Assembly (NCBI RefSeq): GCF_007859315.1
Contig: NZ_VOHA01000003.1
Span: forward strand, 372,001 to 436,000
Reading direction: 5' to 3'
DNA: 64,000 bases
DNA from: Reyranella sp. CPCC 100927
GTDB lineage: Bacteria > Pseudomonadota > Alphaproteobacteria > Reyranellales > Reyranellaceae
Part shown: piece by piece, positions 51,680-62,800 of the stretch
Layout: each line of letters begins with the position of its first letter
Numbering within the stretch: the first letter of the stretch is position 1
Translations under genes and position numbers: made by a program
The notes under the pieces: model-generated
What the model saw: only the letters and a program-made list of their open reading frames with translations
Databases searched by the model: none
Told to the model about the DNA's origin: nothing

Positions 51680-53754
51680 GGTCGCCGGCGTGCCCCGACC
51701 AGGGCGCTGATGCGGCTCTTGACGGTGGGATCCTGCATCAGGTGTTCGACGGCAAGGGGCAGGCGACGGCGCCAGTTGGGATGCGTGTCCGTCGTGCCGG
51801 GCAGGTTGGGTTGTTCGATCAGGCCCAGGATGTCTTCCAGCGGCAGAATGGCCAGCGCGGAGCGCGTGGCACCGATGAAGGCTGCGATCGCGCCGAGGAC
51901 GGGGGCGGGATCGTTCGGCGCCGGCATGGCGCCAGTGGCTGTGCCCGCATCGCATAGATTCTGCCAGAGCGCGCTACGATCGGCGATGCGGTCCGCCTGC
52001 AGGGTTTCGTGCGTCTCGTGCGGGCCCAACAGCGCGAGGTTCGTGCGCCATTCGATGTCGCGCCCGGCCCACCATCCGGCGATGGTCGGCAAGTCGTGAG
52101 TCGTGCTGGTGGCGACCGTGGCGAGCGGCCACTGGCGCGCTGGGACGAAGCCCTTGCCCTGGCGTTCGAACCACAGCACCCGCGTACCAAGGACGCCGGC
52201 GTTGCGCAGCGTGGTGCGAAAGCCGGCCGGCACGGTTCCGAGGTCCTCGCCGATGACCACGGTGCGATGTCGCCACGATTCCAGCGCCACCAGCCGCAGC
52301 AGGTCTTCCAGGGGATAGCCGAGATAGGCGCCGTCACCCGATGAGGCACCGTGCGGCACCAGCCACAGCCGCTTGAGACCCAGTACATGATCGATACGCA
52401 TCCCGCCGGCGTGGCGCATCACGGCGCGCAGCAGGTTCACGAACGGGGCGAATCCCTGGTTGCGCAACGCATGGGGCGAGAAGGTCGCCAGTCCCCAATC
52501 CTGACCCAGGGGGTTGAACAGGTCGGGCGGAGCCCCGACCGAAAGACCAGGCAGCGTGTCGGCCTGATGCCCCCAGGCATAGGAGCCGCTCGGGTCGGTG
52601 CCGATGGCCAGATCGGCAATCAGGCCCAGGCCCATGCCGGCGTCCTTTGCCGCTGTCTGTGCCGCCGCCAGGTCCTTGTCGGCACGCCACTGCAGGAAGG
52701 CATGGAACGCGACATCATGCGCGGCATCGCGGATGAAGGCCGACACATCGGGACTGTCAGGATCGTCCAGGCCGGCAGGCCAGGTTCGCCAGAACCAGCG
52801 GGTCGGGTCGGCGCGCAGCATGTCAGCCTGGATGGCTTCGAAGGCCGCATGCCGTTCCAGCGGCCGGCCTCTTTCCTGGCGAAACGCCAGGAAATCACGT
52901 CCGATCGGTGTATCGGCAACGAGAAGCCCGCTCAAGCACATAGCCTCGAAGGCCTTGCGCAGCAGCACAAGCCTGCGCGCCGCGATAGCAGGCCAGTCGA
53001 TGATTGGCGCCTGATCACCATCTCGGAGCGCATTCTCCGCGGCATCATCAATCGCGACACCGCATTGAGCGCACAACGCGTCGATGTCGATATGCAGGAT
53101 ATTGAGAAACAGCCTGTTGGAGGGCGCGTACGGACTGAAGCGCGTGACATCGTTGGCGAACAACGCGTGGACGGGGCTGACCACCACGGCATCGGCGGCG
53201 GGTGAGATCGCCCGGACCAGGGCCGCCAGTGCGCCATAGTCACCGATCCCGCCATCACGTGCCTGTCGCAGCGAGTAGAGCTGGGCCGCCAAGCCCCACG
53301 CGCGTTCATGGCCAAGCGCGTCCCGAACGCTGAACGAGCGTGCTGGCGCTACCGCCAGCGTGGCGGTCGTGTCACCGAGGCTGAGGCGGTGATAGCCGCA
53401 GATCTCCACCGGCGGTATCGCGCCAGCAGTATCGTCGGGGAGGATGCCGTCGATCCGGCTGCCGTCCTCGCATTCGAGGCGGTAGTGCCGCGAGCCGGCC
53501 GTTCCGGCCGGCAGTACGATCGGCTTGCCGACTTCCGCGGTGATCAACGGGGCCAGCCCGCTGCGCTGAGCATCCTGTGCCAGTGCGGCTCGCGCCTCAC
53601 GGATCTGGTTTGTGGTCGCTGCCGGCAGCCCCAGCGACGCCAACAGGGCGCGTTGCGTTTCGGGCGAGACCGTGCGCTGATTGCCGAACGCATCCCGCCA
53701 GCGCACCATGATGCCGGCCGCGCGGGCCAGCGACGCCAGGTGCCGGTCGGTCAC
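51676..53754 (-). CDS. malQ: 4-alpha-glucanotransferase
   Basis: A 692-residue GH77 amylomaltase that moves glucan segments between maltodextrins. The catalytic nucleophile Asp455 is in GMRIDHVLGLKRLWLVP, and the acid/base Glu is in IGEDLGTVP. The GSYAWGHQADTLPGLSVG and PPDLFNPLGQDWG segments are typical. It starts with GTG overlapping the treZ stop (GTGA) and its stop overlaps treY. In this operon it would reshape the oligosaccharides released by GlgX before TreY acts. Confidence 0.95.
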   Translation of the reverse strand: MTDRHLASLARAAGIMVRWRDAFGNQRTVSPETQRALLASLGLPAATTNQIREARAALAQDAQRSGLAPLITAEVGKPIVLPAGTAGSRHYRLECEDGSRIDGILPDDTAGAIPPVEICGYHRLSLGDTTATLAVAPARSFSVRDALGHERAWGLAAQLYSLRQARDGGIGDYGALAALVRAISPAADAVVVSPVHALFANDVTRFSPYAPSNRLFLNILHIDIDALCAQCGVAIDDAAENALRDGDQAPIIDWPAIAARRLVLLRKAFEAMCLSGLLVADTPIGRDFLAFRQERGRPLERHAAFEAIQADMLRADPTRWFWRTWPAGLDDPDSPDVSAFIRDAAHDVAFHAFLQWRADKDLAAAQTAAKDAGMGLGLIADLAIGTDPSGSYAWGHQADTLPGLSVGAPPDLFNPLGQDWGLATFSPHALRNQGFAPFVNLLRAVMRHAGGMRIDHVLGLKRLWLVPHGASSGDGAYLGYPLEDLLRLVALESWRHRTVVIGEDLGTVPAGFRTTLRNAGVLGTRVLWFERQGKGFVPARQWPLATVATSTTHDLPTIAGWWAGRDIEWRTNLALLGPHETHETLQADRIADRSALWQNLCDAGTATGAMPAPNDPAPVLGAIAAFIGATRSALAILPLEDILGLIEQPNLPGTTDTHPNWRRRLPLAVEHLMQDPTVKSRISALVGARRRP

Positions 53755-55529
53755 GGCGCGGCGTCGCTCAGTGTGGCCATCAGGCTGCGCGCCGGCAGAC
53801 TGCCGGTCGCCATGTGGCGCACGACAACCTCGTCCGTGGCAAACAGCACGCGTCCGTCGCTCACTTGGCAGGGCACGGCATCCACGCCGAAGTTGGCGGC
53901 GATCGTCAGGATCGACTTGTCACCCAGACGCCAGCTTGCCTGTACCGCGGTGTCGCCAATGGCCTGTGCTCCGATGCTCTGCGCTCCCTGCAGATACGGT
54001 GTGATCGCATCACGGCGCACGGCAAGCAGCTCCCGGACAAACGCACGCCAGCGGGTGCTCCCGTCAGATGGCATTTTCAACAGGATATCGGACGCCTGGA
54101 ACGTGGCCGGACTATTGGGATCGGGAATGCGACTTTGACTCTCGGCCGATGCGAAAGCCGGAAACCGGGCGAACTCGCGGCGCCGTCCGTCGCGCACCGC
54201 GACGGCCAGCGCGTCGTTGTGGCTTGTGAAATAGAGGAACGGCGATGCGCTGGCCCATTCCTCGCCCATGAAGAGCAGGGGAATCTGGGGTGACAGCAGC
54301 ACCAGCGCCGTCGCGGCTCGCAGGGCGTTGGGTGGGCAGAGCTGGTTCAGGCGCTCGCCGAATGCCCGGTTACCCACCTGATCATGGTTCTGGAGGAAGA
54401 GAACGAAGGACGTCGGCGAGAGGTGGGCGCTGGGCTCGCCGCGCGATTCGCCGTCGCGATAAGGCGAGGGATCGCCTTGATAGATGAAGCCTTCCGAGAG
54501 GCACCGCGCCAGATGGCGCGCTGGCGCATCGGCATAGTCGCCGTAGTAGCCATCCCGCTCACCGGTCAGCAGTACGTGCAGTACGTGGTGGCCGTCATCG
54601 TTCCATTGCGCGTCGAAGCCCCGGGTCAGGTGGCTGGCCGCGTTGCCGTCGTGCTCCAGGACGAGGTGTACGTGCCGATCCGGCTCGACGGTCCGGCGCA
54701 CCTCGGCGGCAAGCGCATCCAGCCAGCCAGGATCGCCAATGGCGTGAACCGCATCGAGCCGCAAACCGTCGAAGCGATATTCCATCAGCCAGTAGAGCGC
54801 GTTCTCGATGAAGAACTGCCGAACCTGAGGACGCCTGAAGTCGATGGCCGGACCCCAGGGCGTCGTCGTGTCATGACGAAAGAAGGGCGAGGCATAGGCG
54901 CCGAGATAATTGCCGTCCGGACCGAAGTGATTGTAGACGACATCGAGGAACATCATCAGGCCCAGGCCATGCGCGCGATCGATCAGCGCCTTCAGATCAT
55001 CGGGCGTGCCATAGGCGCGGTCGGGGGCGAACGGCAGCACACCGTCATAGCCCCAGTTCCGGGAACCGGGAAAATCGGCCACGGGCATCAGTTCGACGGC
55101 CGTGATGCCCAGATCGACCAGCTCCGGGAGCTTCTGCGCGAGGCCGGTGAAGCCGCCGAGCAAGCCAACGTGCGCTTCGTAGAGGACGGTTTCGTGCCAA
55201 GGCCGGCCGCGCCAGGCGGTGTTCTGCCAGGCATAGGCACGTGGATCGATCACCAGGCTGGGGTCATGGACGTCAGTCGCCTGGGCGCGTGATGCGGGAT
55301 CGGGAACAACGAGGTCCGGACCGACGCGGTAGCGATAGCGGGCTTGCACAGCACAAGCCACCGTCGCGGTGAAACAGCCGTCGCCTTGCGGCTGCATGGC
55401 GGTTGATGCCGCGCCATCGATCTCGAGGGAGACCGTGCGGCAGTCCGGCGCCCATAAACTGAAGTGGGTGCGTCCGTCACTGCCGCGGTTTGCGCCGAAT
55501 GACAGGGGATACATGAAACGATCAGTCAC
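53751..55529 (-). CDS. treZ: malto-oligosyltrehalose trehalohydrolase
   Basis: A 592-residue GH13 enzyme that releases trehalose from the TreY product. It has an N-terminal carbohydrate-binding-like domain (FGANRGSDGRTHFSLWAPDC), then the barrel with VYNHFGPDGNYLGAYASPFF, the nucleophile Asp in DGLRLDAVHAI (about residue 256), and the third acid in FLQNHDQVGNRAFGERL. The start is GTG overlapping the glgX stop. It is the partner of TreY, encoded two genes downstream. Confidence 0.95.
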   Translation of the reverse strand: MTDRFMYPLSFGANRGSDGRTHFSLWAPDCRTVSLEIDGAASTAMQPQGDGCFTATVACAVQARYRYRVGPDLVVPDPASRAQATDVHDPSLVIDPRAYAWQNTAWRGRPWHETVLYEAHVGLLGGFTGLAQKLPELVDLGITAVELMPVADFPGSRNWGYDGVLPFAPDRAYGTPDDLKALIDRAHGLGLMMFLDVVYNHFGPDGNYLGAYASPFFRHDTTTPWGPAIDFRRPQVRQFFIENALYWLMEYRFDGLRLDAVHAIGDPGWLDALAAEVRRTVEPDRHVHLVLEHDGNAASHLTRGFDAQWNDDGHHVLHVLLTGERDGYYGDYADAPARHLARCLSEGFIYQGDPSPYRDGESRGEPSAHLSPTSFVLFLQNHDQVGNRAFGERLNQLCPPNALRAATALVLLSPQIPLLFMGEEWASASPFLYFTSHNDALAVAVRDGRRREFARFPAFASAESQSRIPDPNSPATFQASDILLKMPSDGSTRWRAFVRELLAVRRDAITPYLQGAQSIGAQAIGDTAVQASWRLGDKSILTIAANFGVDAVPCQVSDGRVLFATDEVVVRHMATGSLPARSLMATLSDAAP

Positions 55530-57634
55530 GCCGGGTTCCCGTCGGCTCGAGTGACCAGGAGCACCGCGCTGTGCGCTTCGACAGTGATCGGCCCTTGCAC
55601 GCCATCTTCCTTCGTAGGCTCAGGTACGGCCGAATCGAGTGCCCGGCGCCAGATGAATTGCGGCTGCGGCAGGGTAAACTGCTTCGCGTCCACCCCGGCG
55701 TTGAACACGACCAGCGTGATGTCGATGCTCTGCTCGGTACGGCACGCCCGTCGTAACGCCAACGCCCGCCCCTGGGGATCGTTCCACGCTTCCGCCGAGA
55801 CAGGTTCGCCGTCAGGATCGAACCATGCGACGTCGGCCAATCCCGGGGCCAGCTCGACTCTGCCGTGGAGATAGCGATCGCTGCGGAGACTGGGGTGAGC
55901 CTTCCGCAAAGCGACCAGGCGGCAGACAAAACGATAGAGCGCCTGATTCTCCGGCAGTGCTGCGGCCTCCCAGTCGATCCACGTCGTCTCGTTGTCCTGG
56001 CAATACGCGTTATTGTTACCCTTCTGGCTGTGGCCGAACTCATCGCCGGCCAGCAGCATCGGCGTGCCGTAAGAGAAGAGCAGCGTCGCCAGCATCGCGC
56101 GCTTTACGCGGTTGCGCACGTCGACGACGGCTTGATCGTCGCTGGGGCCTTCGCTGCCCCAGTTGGCACTGTAGTTCTCGTTGTGCCCGTCGCGGTTATC
56201 CTCGCCGTTGGCTTCGTTGTGCTTCTGTTCGTAGCTGACGGCATCGTGCAGCGTGAAGCCGTCATGGGCGGTCACGAAGTTTACCGACGCCCAGGGACGC
56301 CGGCCGTGATGCTCGAAAATGTCACCGGATCCCATGAGGCGCGCGGCAAGCTCCGGCCGCTGGCCTTCATCGCCGCGCCAGAAGCGCCGCACACAGTCAC
56401 GATACTTGTCGTTCCATTCGGCAAACCCGGAGGGGTGATTGCCCAATTGGTAGCCGCCGGGTCCGATGTCCCAGGGCTCGGAGATCAGCTTCAAGCGCGA
56501 TAGCAGCGGATCTTGCCGTATGACGTCGAAGAAGCCCGATCCGGGGTCGAATCCGTTCGCTTCACGGCCGAGATTCGCGCCCAGATCGAAGCGGAAACCA
56601 TCGACATGGAACGTCGTGGCCCAGTATCTGAGGGAATCCATGACCATCTGCAGAACGCGCGGATGCGTGACGTTGAGCGTGTTGCCGCAGCCGGTGTCAT
56701 TGATGAGATGGCGCGCGTCTCCCGGCATAAGCCGGTAGTAGCTAGCGTGGTCAAGACCACGTAGAGATAACGTCGGTCCGGCTTCGCCGCCCTCGCACGT
56801 GTGATTGTAGACGACGTCAAGGATGACCTCGATGCCCGCCGCATGCAGGCGCCGAACGGCAACCTGAAGGTTCAGCAGCGCGCCGTCAGCGAGATAGCGT
56901 GGCTCCGGTGCGAAAAAGCACAGCGTGCTGTAACCCCAATAGTTCCGCAGGCCCTTCTCGGCCAGAAAGCGGTCCTGGAGAAATGCCTGTACGGGCAGCA
57001 GTTCCACGGTCGTCACACCCAGGGTGTGCAAGTGATCGATGAACCTCGGGTCGGCGAGTGCGGAAAACGTGCCGCGTTCGGGTATCGCGATATCCGGATG
57101 GCGGATCGTCGCGCCGCGGACATGCGCCTCATAAATGACCGTGTCGGCCCAGGGAACGTGTGGCCGTGCATCGTTGCCCCAGTTGAAGGACTCGTCGATC
57201 GTGACGACGGCACGCGGCATCGCCGCAGCACTGTCACGACGGTCGAAGGAGAGATCGCCACGCGGACTGCCAACGCGATAGCCGAACAACGCGTCGGCCC
57301 ACTTCACCTCGCCGGAAATTCGCTTGGCATAAGGGTCGAGCAGAAGTTTGTGCGCGTTGAAGCGATGACCGTTGCGCGGATCGTACGGTCCATGCGCGCG
57401 ATAGCCGTACTGCAGGCCGGGACCGGCGTCGGGCAGATATCCGTGCCATACCTCGTCAGTGCACTCCGGCAAGGCAAGCCGGGCGATCTCCCGGCGACCG
57501 GAGGTATCGAAAATGCATAGATCGATCCTTTCGGCATGTGCGGAGAAGACAGCGAAGTTCACGCCGAGCCCATCCCATGTCGAGCCGAGCGGATAGGGGC
57601 GACCGGCCGTCAACCGATCGGGGCGTGTTGCCAT
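55526..57634 (-). CDS. glgX: glycogen debranching enzyme
   Basis: A 702-residue isoamylase-type GH13 enzyme that removes short alpha-1,6 branches from glycogen. It starts with PYPLGSTWDGLGVNFAVFSA (the N-terminal module), the barrel has VYNHTCEGGEAGPTLSLRG, the nucleophile Asp in VDGFRFDLG (about residue 347), the Glu in LISEPWDIGPGGYQLG and the Asp in VTAHDGFTLHDAVSY. The start is 3 bases after the glgB stop. It feeds malto-oligosaccharides to MalQ and TreY. Confidence 0.95.
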   Translation of the reverse strand: MATRPDRLTAGRPYPLGSTWDGLGVNFAVFSAHAERIDLCIFDTSGRREIARLALPECTDEVWHGYLPDAGPGLQYGYRAHGPYDPRNGHRFNAHKLLLDPYAKRISGEVKWADALFGYRVGSPRGDLSFDRRDSAAAMPRAVVTIDESFNWGNDARPHVPWADTVIYEAHVRGATIRHPDIAIPERGTFSALADPRFIDHLHTLGVTTVELLPVQAFLQDRFLAEKGLRNYWGYSTLCFFAPEPRYLADGALLNLQVAVRRLHAAGIEVILDVVYNHTCEGGEAGPTLSLRGLDHASYYRLMPGDARHLINDTGCGNTLNVTHPRVLQMVMDSLRYWATTFHVDGFRFDLGANLGREANGFDPGSGFFDVIRQDPLLSRLKLISEPWDIGPGGYQLGNHPSGFAEWNDKYRDCVRRFWRGDEGQRPELAARLMGSGDIFEHHGRRPWASVNFVTAHDGFTLHDAVSYEQKHNEANGEDNRDGHNENYSANWGSEGPSDDQAVVDVRNRVKRAMLATLLFSYGTPMLLAGDEFGHSQKGNNNAYCQDNETTWIDWEAAALPENQALYRFVCRLVALRKAHPSLRSDRYLHGRVELAPGLADVAWFDPDGEPVSAEAWNDPQGRALALRRACRTEQSIDITLVVFNAGVDAKQFTLPQPQFIWRRALDSAVPEPTKEDGVQGPITVEAHSAVLLVTRADGNPA

Positions 57635-57637
57635 GGT

Positions 57638-59830
57638 TCAATCGCCCTGACGCAGAAAAAGCACGGCCAACGGCGGCAGGGTGAGCGTCAGGGATGCAGG
57701 AAGACCGTGCGCTGGTGCGCTCTCGGCGACGGCCAGGCCATCGTTGCCGACGTTCGAGCCGCCATAGATCGCGGCATCGCTGTTGAGGATCTCCCGCCAT
57801 AGACCTGCCGCGGGGACGCCCAGGCGATAGCCGTAACGCGGTACCGGCGTCAGATTGCACACGCAGAGGATGGTTCGATCGCCGTCGGCGCCATACCTGA
57901 GAAAGGCAAAGACGCTCTGGTCACGGTCGTCGACCACGACCCAGCGGAAGCTGCCGGCCTCAGCGTCGCGGCGATACAGTGCCGGTTCACCCCGGTAGAC
58001 CGTGTTGAGGTCGCGAACCAGCCGTTGCAGTCCCCGGTGTGCTGGATTGTCGAGCAGCGACCAGTCGAGCTGCGCATCGTGATTCCATTCGCGCTCCTGG
58101 CCGAACTCGCCGCCCATGAACAACAGCTTCTTGCCGGGATGTGCCCACATGAAACTGTAATAGGCGCGTAGATTGGCCAGGCGTTGCCAGGCATCGCCGG
58201 GCATCCTGCCCAGCAGCGAGCGCTTGCCGTGCACGACCTCGTCATGCGACAGCGGCAGCATGTAGTGCTCCGAGAAAGCATACACGGCGCTGAACGTGAA
58301 CTCGTCGTGATGGTGTTTCCGGTAGGTGGGATCGCGCGCCATGTAGTGCAGCGAGTCGTGCATCCAGCCCATATTCCATTTGTAGGTGAAGCCGAGACCG
58401 CCATCCGCGACGGCACGCGACACGCCAGGCCAGGCTGTCGATTCCTCAGCCACCATGATGGCACCGGGGCAGCGTTGCGCGATCGTCTGGTTGAGCTGCC
58501 GCAGAAACGCGATGGCTTCGAGATTCTCACGCCCGCCATAGATATTGGGTACCCATTCGCCGGCCGGGCGGCTGTAGTCGCGGTAGAGCATCGATGCCAC
58601 CGCATCGACCCGCAATCCGTCGATGTGATAGTGCTCGATCCAGTGCAGCGCGCTGGCAATCAGGAAGGCGCGGACCTCGTGACGGCCATAGTTATAGATC
58701 AACGTGTTCCAGTCGCGATGAAAACCTTCGCGGGGATCCTCGTGCTCGTACAATGCCGTGCCGTCGAAACGGACAAGCCCGTGAGCGTCGTTGGGAAAAT
58801 GGCCGGGAACCCAGTCCAGGATCACGCCGATACCCGCTTCGTGGCACCGATCGACCAGCCGTGCCAAACCGGTTGGCGATCCCATCGTGCCCAAAGGCGA
58901 GAAGTTGCCGATCGGCTGATAGCCCCATGACCCGGCAAAGGGATGGTTCATGATCGGCAGTAGCTCCAGATGCGTGAAGCCCATGTCGGCGACGTAGGGC
59001 ACCAGGCGATCCGCCAGGGCATCCCAGTCGAAAGGCTGGTTGTCGGCCTGGTGCCGCATCCATGATGTGGCATGCACCTCGTAGGTGGAAATGGGTGCCG
59101 TGACCGATTGACGGTCGGCGCGCTCGTGACACCAGTCGTCGTCGGTCCAATGGAACGGCCCCGCGTCGGCGACGACCGATGCCGTCGCCGGCGATGGTTC
59201 GCTGGCCCGCGCCACCGGGTCGGCCTTCAAGGGAAGGCGCTCGCCGGAAGGGCCGAGCAGTTCGTATTTGTAGCGTGCGCCCGCGATCAGGCGCGGAATG
59301 AACAGTTCCCACACCCCGGCGCCATGGCGCCGGCGCATGGGATGTCGCCGTCCATCCCACTGATTGAAGTCCCCCACCACGGAAACGCGACGGGCATTGG
59401 GTGCCCAGACTGCAAATCGGACACCGGCCACAGCGCCGACCGTCATCGGTATGGCGCCGAGGCAGGCAGAAAGATCCTGGTGCGTGCCTTCAGCGATCAG
59501 ATGCAAGTCGAGATCGCCCAGCAGCGGGCCGAACGAGTAGGGGTCCTCGGTCTCCTGGACGTCGCGGCCCCAGTCGATGCGCAGAAGATAGGGCCGTCGC
59601 TCGCCGGCATAGCCACCGAACACGCCGGCGGGATGCAGTTCCGTCAACGTACCCAGGGCCTGCCGGGAGTCCCGGGCCAGGACATCGACGCGGCAGGCGC
59701 CCGGCAGGAACGCGTGGATCGTCGTGCCGTCGGTCCTGTCGTGTGGGCCGAGGACGGCGAACGGATCGCCGCAGTGCCCGCTGATGATGGCATCGATCGT
59801 GCCCGCATCCATGGCCGCATTACCATCCAT
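57638..59830 (-). CDS. glgB: 1,4-alpha-glucan branching enzyme
   Basis: A 730-residue GH13 branching enzyme with the N-terminal domains of the long bacterial form ([12 protein letters not shown] and the later [20 protein letters not shown]). Barrel motifs are [14 protein letters not shown], the nucleophile in [18 protein letters not shown] (about residue 408), the acid/base Glu in [13 protein letters not shown] (about 458) and [11 protein letters not shown]. The gene starts 3 bases after the TreS/maltokinase stop. It adds branches to the glucan made by GlgE. Confidence 0.96.
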   Translation of the reverse strand: MDGNAAMDAGTIDAIISGHCGDPFAVLGPHDRTDGTTIHAFLPGACRVDVLARDSRQALGTLTELHPAGVFGGYAGERRPYLLRIDWGRDVQETEDPYSFGPLLGDLDLHLIAEGTHQDLSACLGAIPMTVGAVAGVRFAVWAPNARRVSVVGDFNQWDGRRHPMRRRHGAGVWELFIPRLIAGARYKYELLGPSGERLPLKADPVARASEPSPATASVVADAGPFHWTDDDWCHERADRQSVTAPISTYEVHATSWMRHQADNQPFDWDALADRLVPYVADMGFTHLELLPIMNHPFAGSWGYQPIGNFSPLGTMGSPTGLARLVDRCHEAGIGVILDWVPGHFPNDAHGLVRFDGTALYEHEDPREGFHRDWNTLIYNYGRHEVRAFLIASALHWIEHYHIDGLRVDAVASMLYRDYSRPAGEWVPNIYGGRENLEAIAFLRQLNQTIAQRCPGAIMVAEESTAWPGVSRAVADGGLGFTYKWNMGWMHDSLHYMARDPTYRKHHHDEFTFSAVYAFSEHYMLPLSHDEVVHGKRSLLGRMPGDAWQRLANLRAYYSFMWAHPGKKLLFMGGEFGQEREWNHDAQLDWSLLDNPAHRGLQRLVRDLNTVYRGEPALYRRDAEAGSFRWVVVDDRDQSVFAFLRYGADGDRTILCVCNLTPVPRYGYRLGVPAAGLWREILNSDAAIYGGSNVGNDGLAVAESAPAHGLPASLTLTLPPLAVLFLRQGD

Positions 59831-59833
59831 CGG

Positions 59834-62800
59834 TTACGCGTCCTCGAGCGCTGGCTGTTTTTTCAGAAGGCGAGCGGCCAACAGGGCGAGGCCGTTGACG
59901 GGCAGCGCCAACCATGTTGGCCGGTTGGCGGCCTCGTAGCGGATTTCGTAGCCGGCCTTTTCAAGCAGGAAGAGCTCGAGCAAAGGCGGTGCAGCCCGTT
60001 TGCCGACCCACGGACGGGGCGCAGCTCCCAGCACACCGCGGTACGCCGACAGGAAAGCGGTGCTGGCATGGTGCGTGAAACGCTCCAGCAGCTGCGTGCG
60101 GCGTTCGCCCGTCTGCGGCGACGTCGCCGAACGGCCCGGCGCGGCCGCGGCACTGGCATAGTGGAACGATCGCAGAAGACCGGCGACATCCCGCAACGGA
60201 CACGTCTTGCGCCGCCGCTCGCTCAACGGCCTTGCCGGTTCGCCCTCGAAATCGATGATGAACGCATCGCCCTGGACAACCAGGACCTGGCCGAGATGGA
60301 AGTCGCCGTGCGCACGGGTCTTCAAGGCGCCCAGGCCGGCACGCGCCAGCTGCTTGGGCAGGGCGAGCAGCTGCCGGCGCTGCCCCAGGAGCGTGGCCAC
60401 GCGCTGTGCTGTTCCCTCGTCGGGCCAACTCTTCGTGGCGCGGATAATGTCGAGCGCTGCTGTCAGCCCTGCCGTCGTCTCCGTTGACCACAGATCGATA
60501 TCATCCTGGGACACCGTCTCCGGATCAAAGTCAGGCTGATCGGACGGCGCGGCCAGGATCGCATGCATTTCAGCCAGCCGCCGGCCAATGGCCCCCGCAA
60601 AGTGCGTGTAGTTCGCAAACGCGTCGGCGGTGGTGTGGCCGTCGTCGCCGGTCACGGCGATCTCCTCGATCGCGCGCGCCAGGAAGTCGAGCGTCCACGC
60701 CCAACCGTCACCCTGATTGCGCACGAAGCTTTGCAGGATGGCGAGGGTGTGGGGCGTGCCGTCGGCGCCGACGCGCACGATCTCGCCCAGTAGCGCGGGA
60801 GAATTGCCGAAGCCCTGGTCCGTCAGATAGCGGCTCATTTCGGCCTCGGGATGGATCCCGCCATGCACGCTGCGCAACAGCTTGAGCATCGCGGTATCAT
60901 CGATGATGACCGAGCTGTTCGACTGCTCGACCGAGAGGTGCCGAAGCTCGGGTGTCTTGGAGACCTCAACATCGGTGATTTTGCTGGTGGCACGGAACTC
61001 GATCGTGCCGTCGGGGCAAGGCAGCGGTTGACCGGCCTTCAGCGCGCTGAACAGAGTCCGCGGCAGGGTGCCCAGGGAAAAAGCGTCCGTCAGAAGGCCG
61101 ACGCGGCGACCACGCCGCACCCGCGCCAAGGCCAACTGCTGCGGCAGCGGCGGCGTGGTCTCATCCTCCCAGACAATGCCCAGCGGCAGCAGATAGCGGG
61201 CGTTGCCCTTGTCTTGCTGCGTTTCGACCTCGGCGAACATCACTTCGTCGCTGCCCGGGGAGAGCGCGAGCGGCAGGGCATAAGCGATCTGCACGCGATC
61301 CAGGCGCTCCTGCTTGCCGCCGAACCAGCGGCGTTTGGGCAGGTAGGCCGGCAGCACTTCGGTTTCGAGGATCGTGCGCGCCGGCGGCGCCAGTAGCTCG
61401 CCCAGGCTCTTGCGCAGCACGATCGTCGCATACTCCGGCATCACTTCCGGGGCCGGGATGTGCCAGGCGGGCAACTGGGCCTCGGGCGCCAGCAGGAACC
61501 AGTAGACGCCGTAGGGCGGCAACGTGAGGAGATAGGTCAACTGACCGACCGGCGGGAAGTGCGAACCGCCGACAAGATCGATGGGCACCCGGCCGGCGAA
61601 AGCCGAGAGGTCGAGCTCCACGGCCTGCGCCGTCCGCGACAGGTTGTTGACGCAGAGGATGCTGTCGTCCTGGTGCTCACGCAGGTAAGCCAGCACTTTG
61701 CGGTTCAGGGGATAGAGGAACCGCAGCGAGCCGCGCCCGAAAACGCGATGGCGCTTGCGTACTGCGAGCATGCGCTTGGTCCAGTTCAGCAGCGAGTGCG
61801 TGTCGTTGCTCTGGGCCTCCACATTGAGGGCCTCGTATCCGTAGATCGGGTCCATGTTGGTGGGCAGGACAAGCTTGGCCGGGGTCGCCTTGGAGAAGCC
61901 GCCATTGCGGTCGGGCGACCACTGCATGGGTGTGCGAACGCCGTCGCGATCGCCGAGGTGGATGTTGTCACCCATGCCCAACTCGTCGCCGTAGTAGATG
62001 ATGGGCGTGCCGGGCATGGAGAGCAGCAAGGCATTCATCAACTCGACCCGGCGCCGATCATGTTCCATCAGCGGCGCGAGGCGTCGGCGGATGCCGAGAT
62101 TGAGGCGCGCCCGCTGGTCCGAGGCATAGGTCTGCCACAGATAGTCCCGCTCACGGTCGGTCACCATCTCCAGAGTCAGTTCATCGTGGTTGCGCAGGAA
62201 GATCGCCCACTGACAGTCGGCGGGAATGGTGGGCGTCTGGCGCATGATGTCGGTGATCGGAAAACGATCTTCCTGGGCGATCGCCATGTACATCCGCGGC
62301 ATCAGTGGAAAGTGGAACGCCATGTGGCATTCATCGCCGTCGCCAAAGTACTGCTGAGCGTCCTCGGGCCACTGATTCGCCTCGGCCAGCAGCATGCGCC
62401 CGCTGCCATGCTCGTCGAGCTTGGCCCGGATGCGCTTCAGGACATCATGGGTTTCCGGCAGGTTCTCGTTGGACGTGCCATCGCGTTCCACGAGATAGGG
62501 GACAGCATCGAGCCGCAGGCCATCGACGCCCAGATCGCACCAGAACCGCATCACGCGCAGGACTTCTTCCAGCACATGCGGATTATCGAAGTTGAGATCG
62601 GGCTGGTGCGAATAGAAGCGATGCCAGAAGTACGCGCCGGCCACCGGATCCCAGGTCCAGTTGGATTTCTCCGTGTCGACGAAGATGATGCGCGTGCCGG
62701 TATAACGCTGGTCATCGTTGGACCAGACGTAATAGTCCCGTGCAACGGAACCAGGTTTGGCTTGGCGAGCCCGCTGAAACCAGGCGTGTTGGTCCGATGT

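Noticed and set aside
49694-52099. An 801-codon open frame on the plus strand opposite treY and malQ
   Set aside because: Antisense shadow of two certain enzyme genes with third-position GC bias; the product resembles no protein family.
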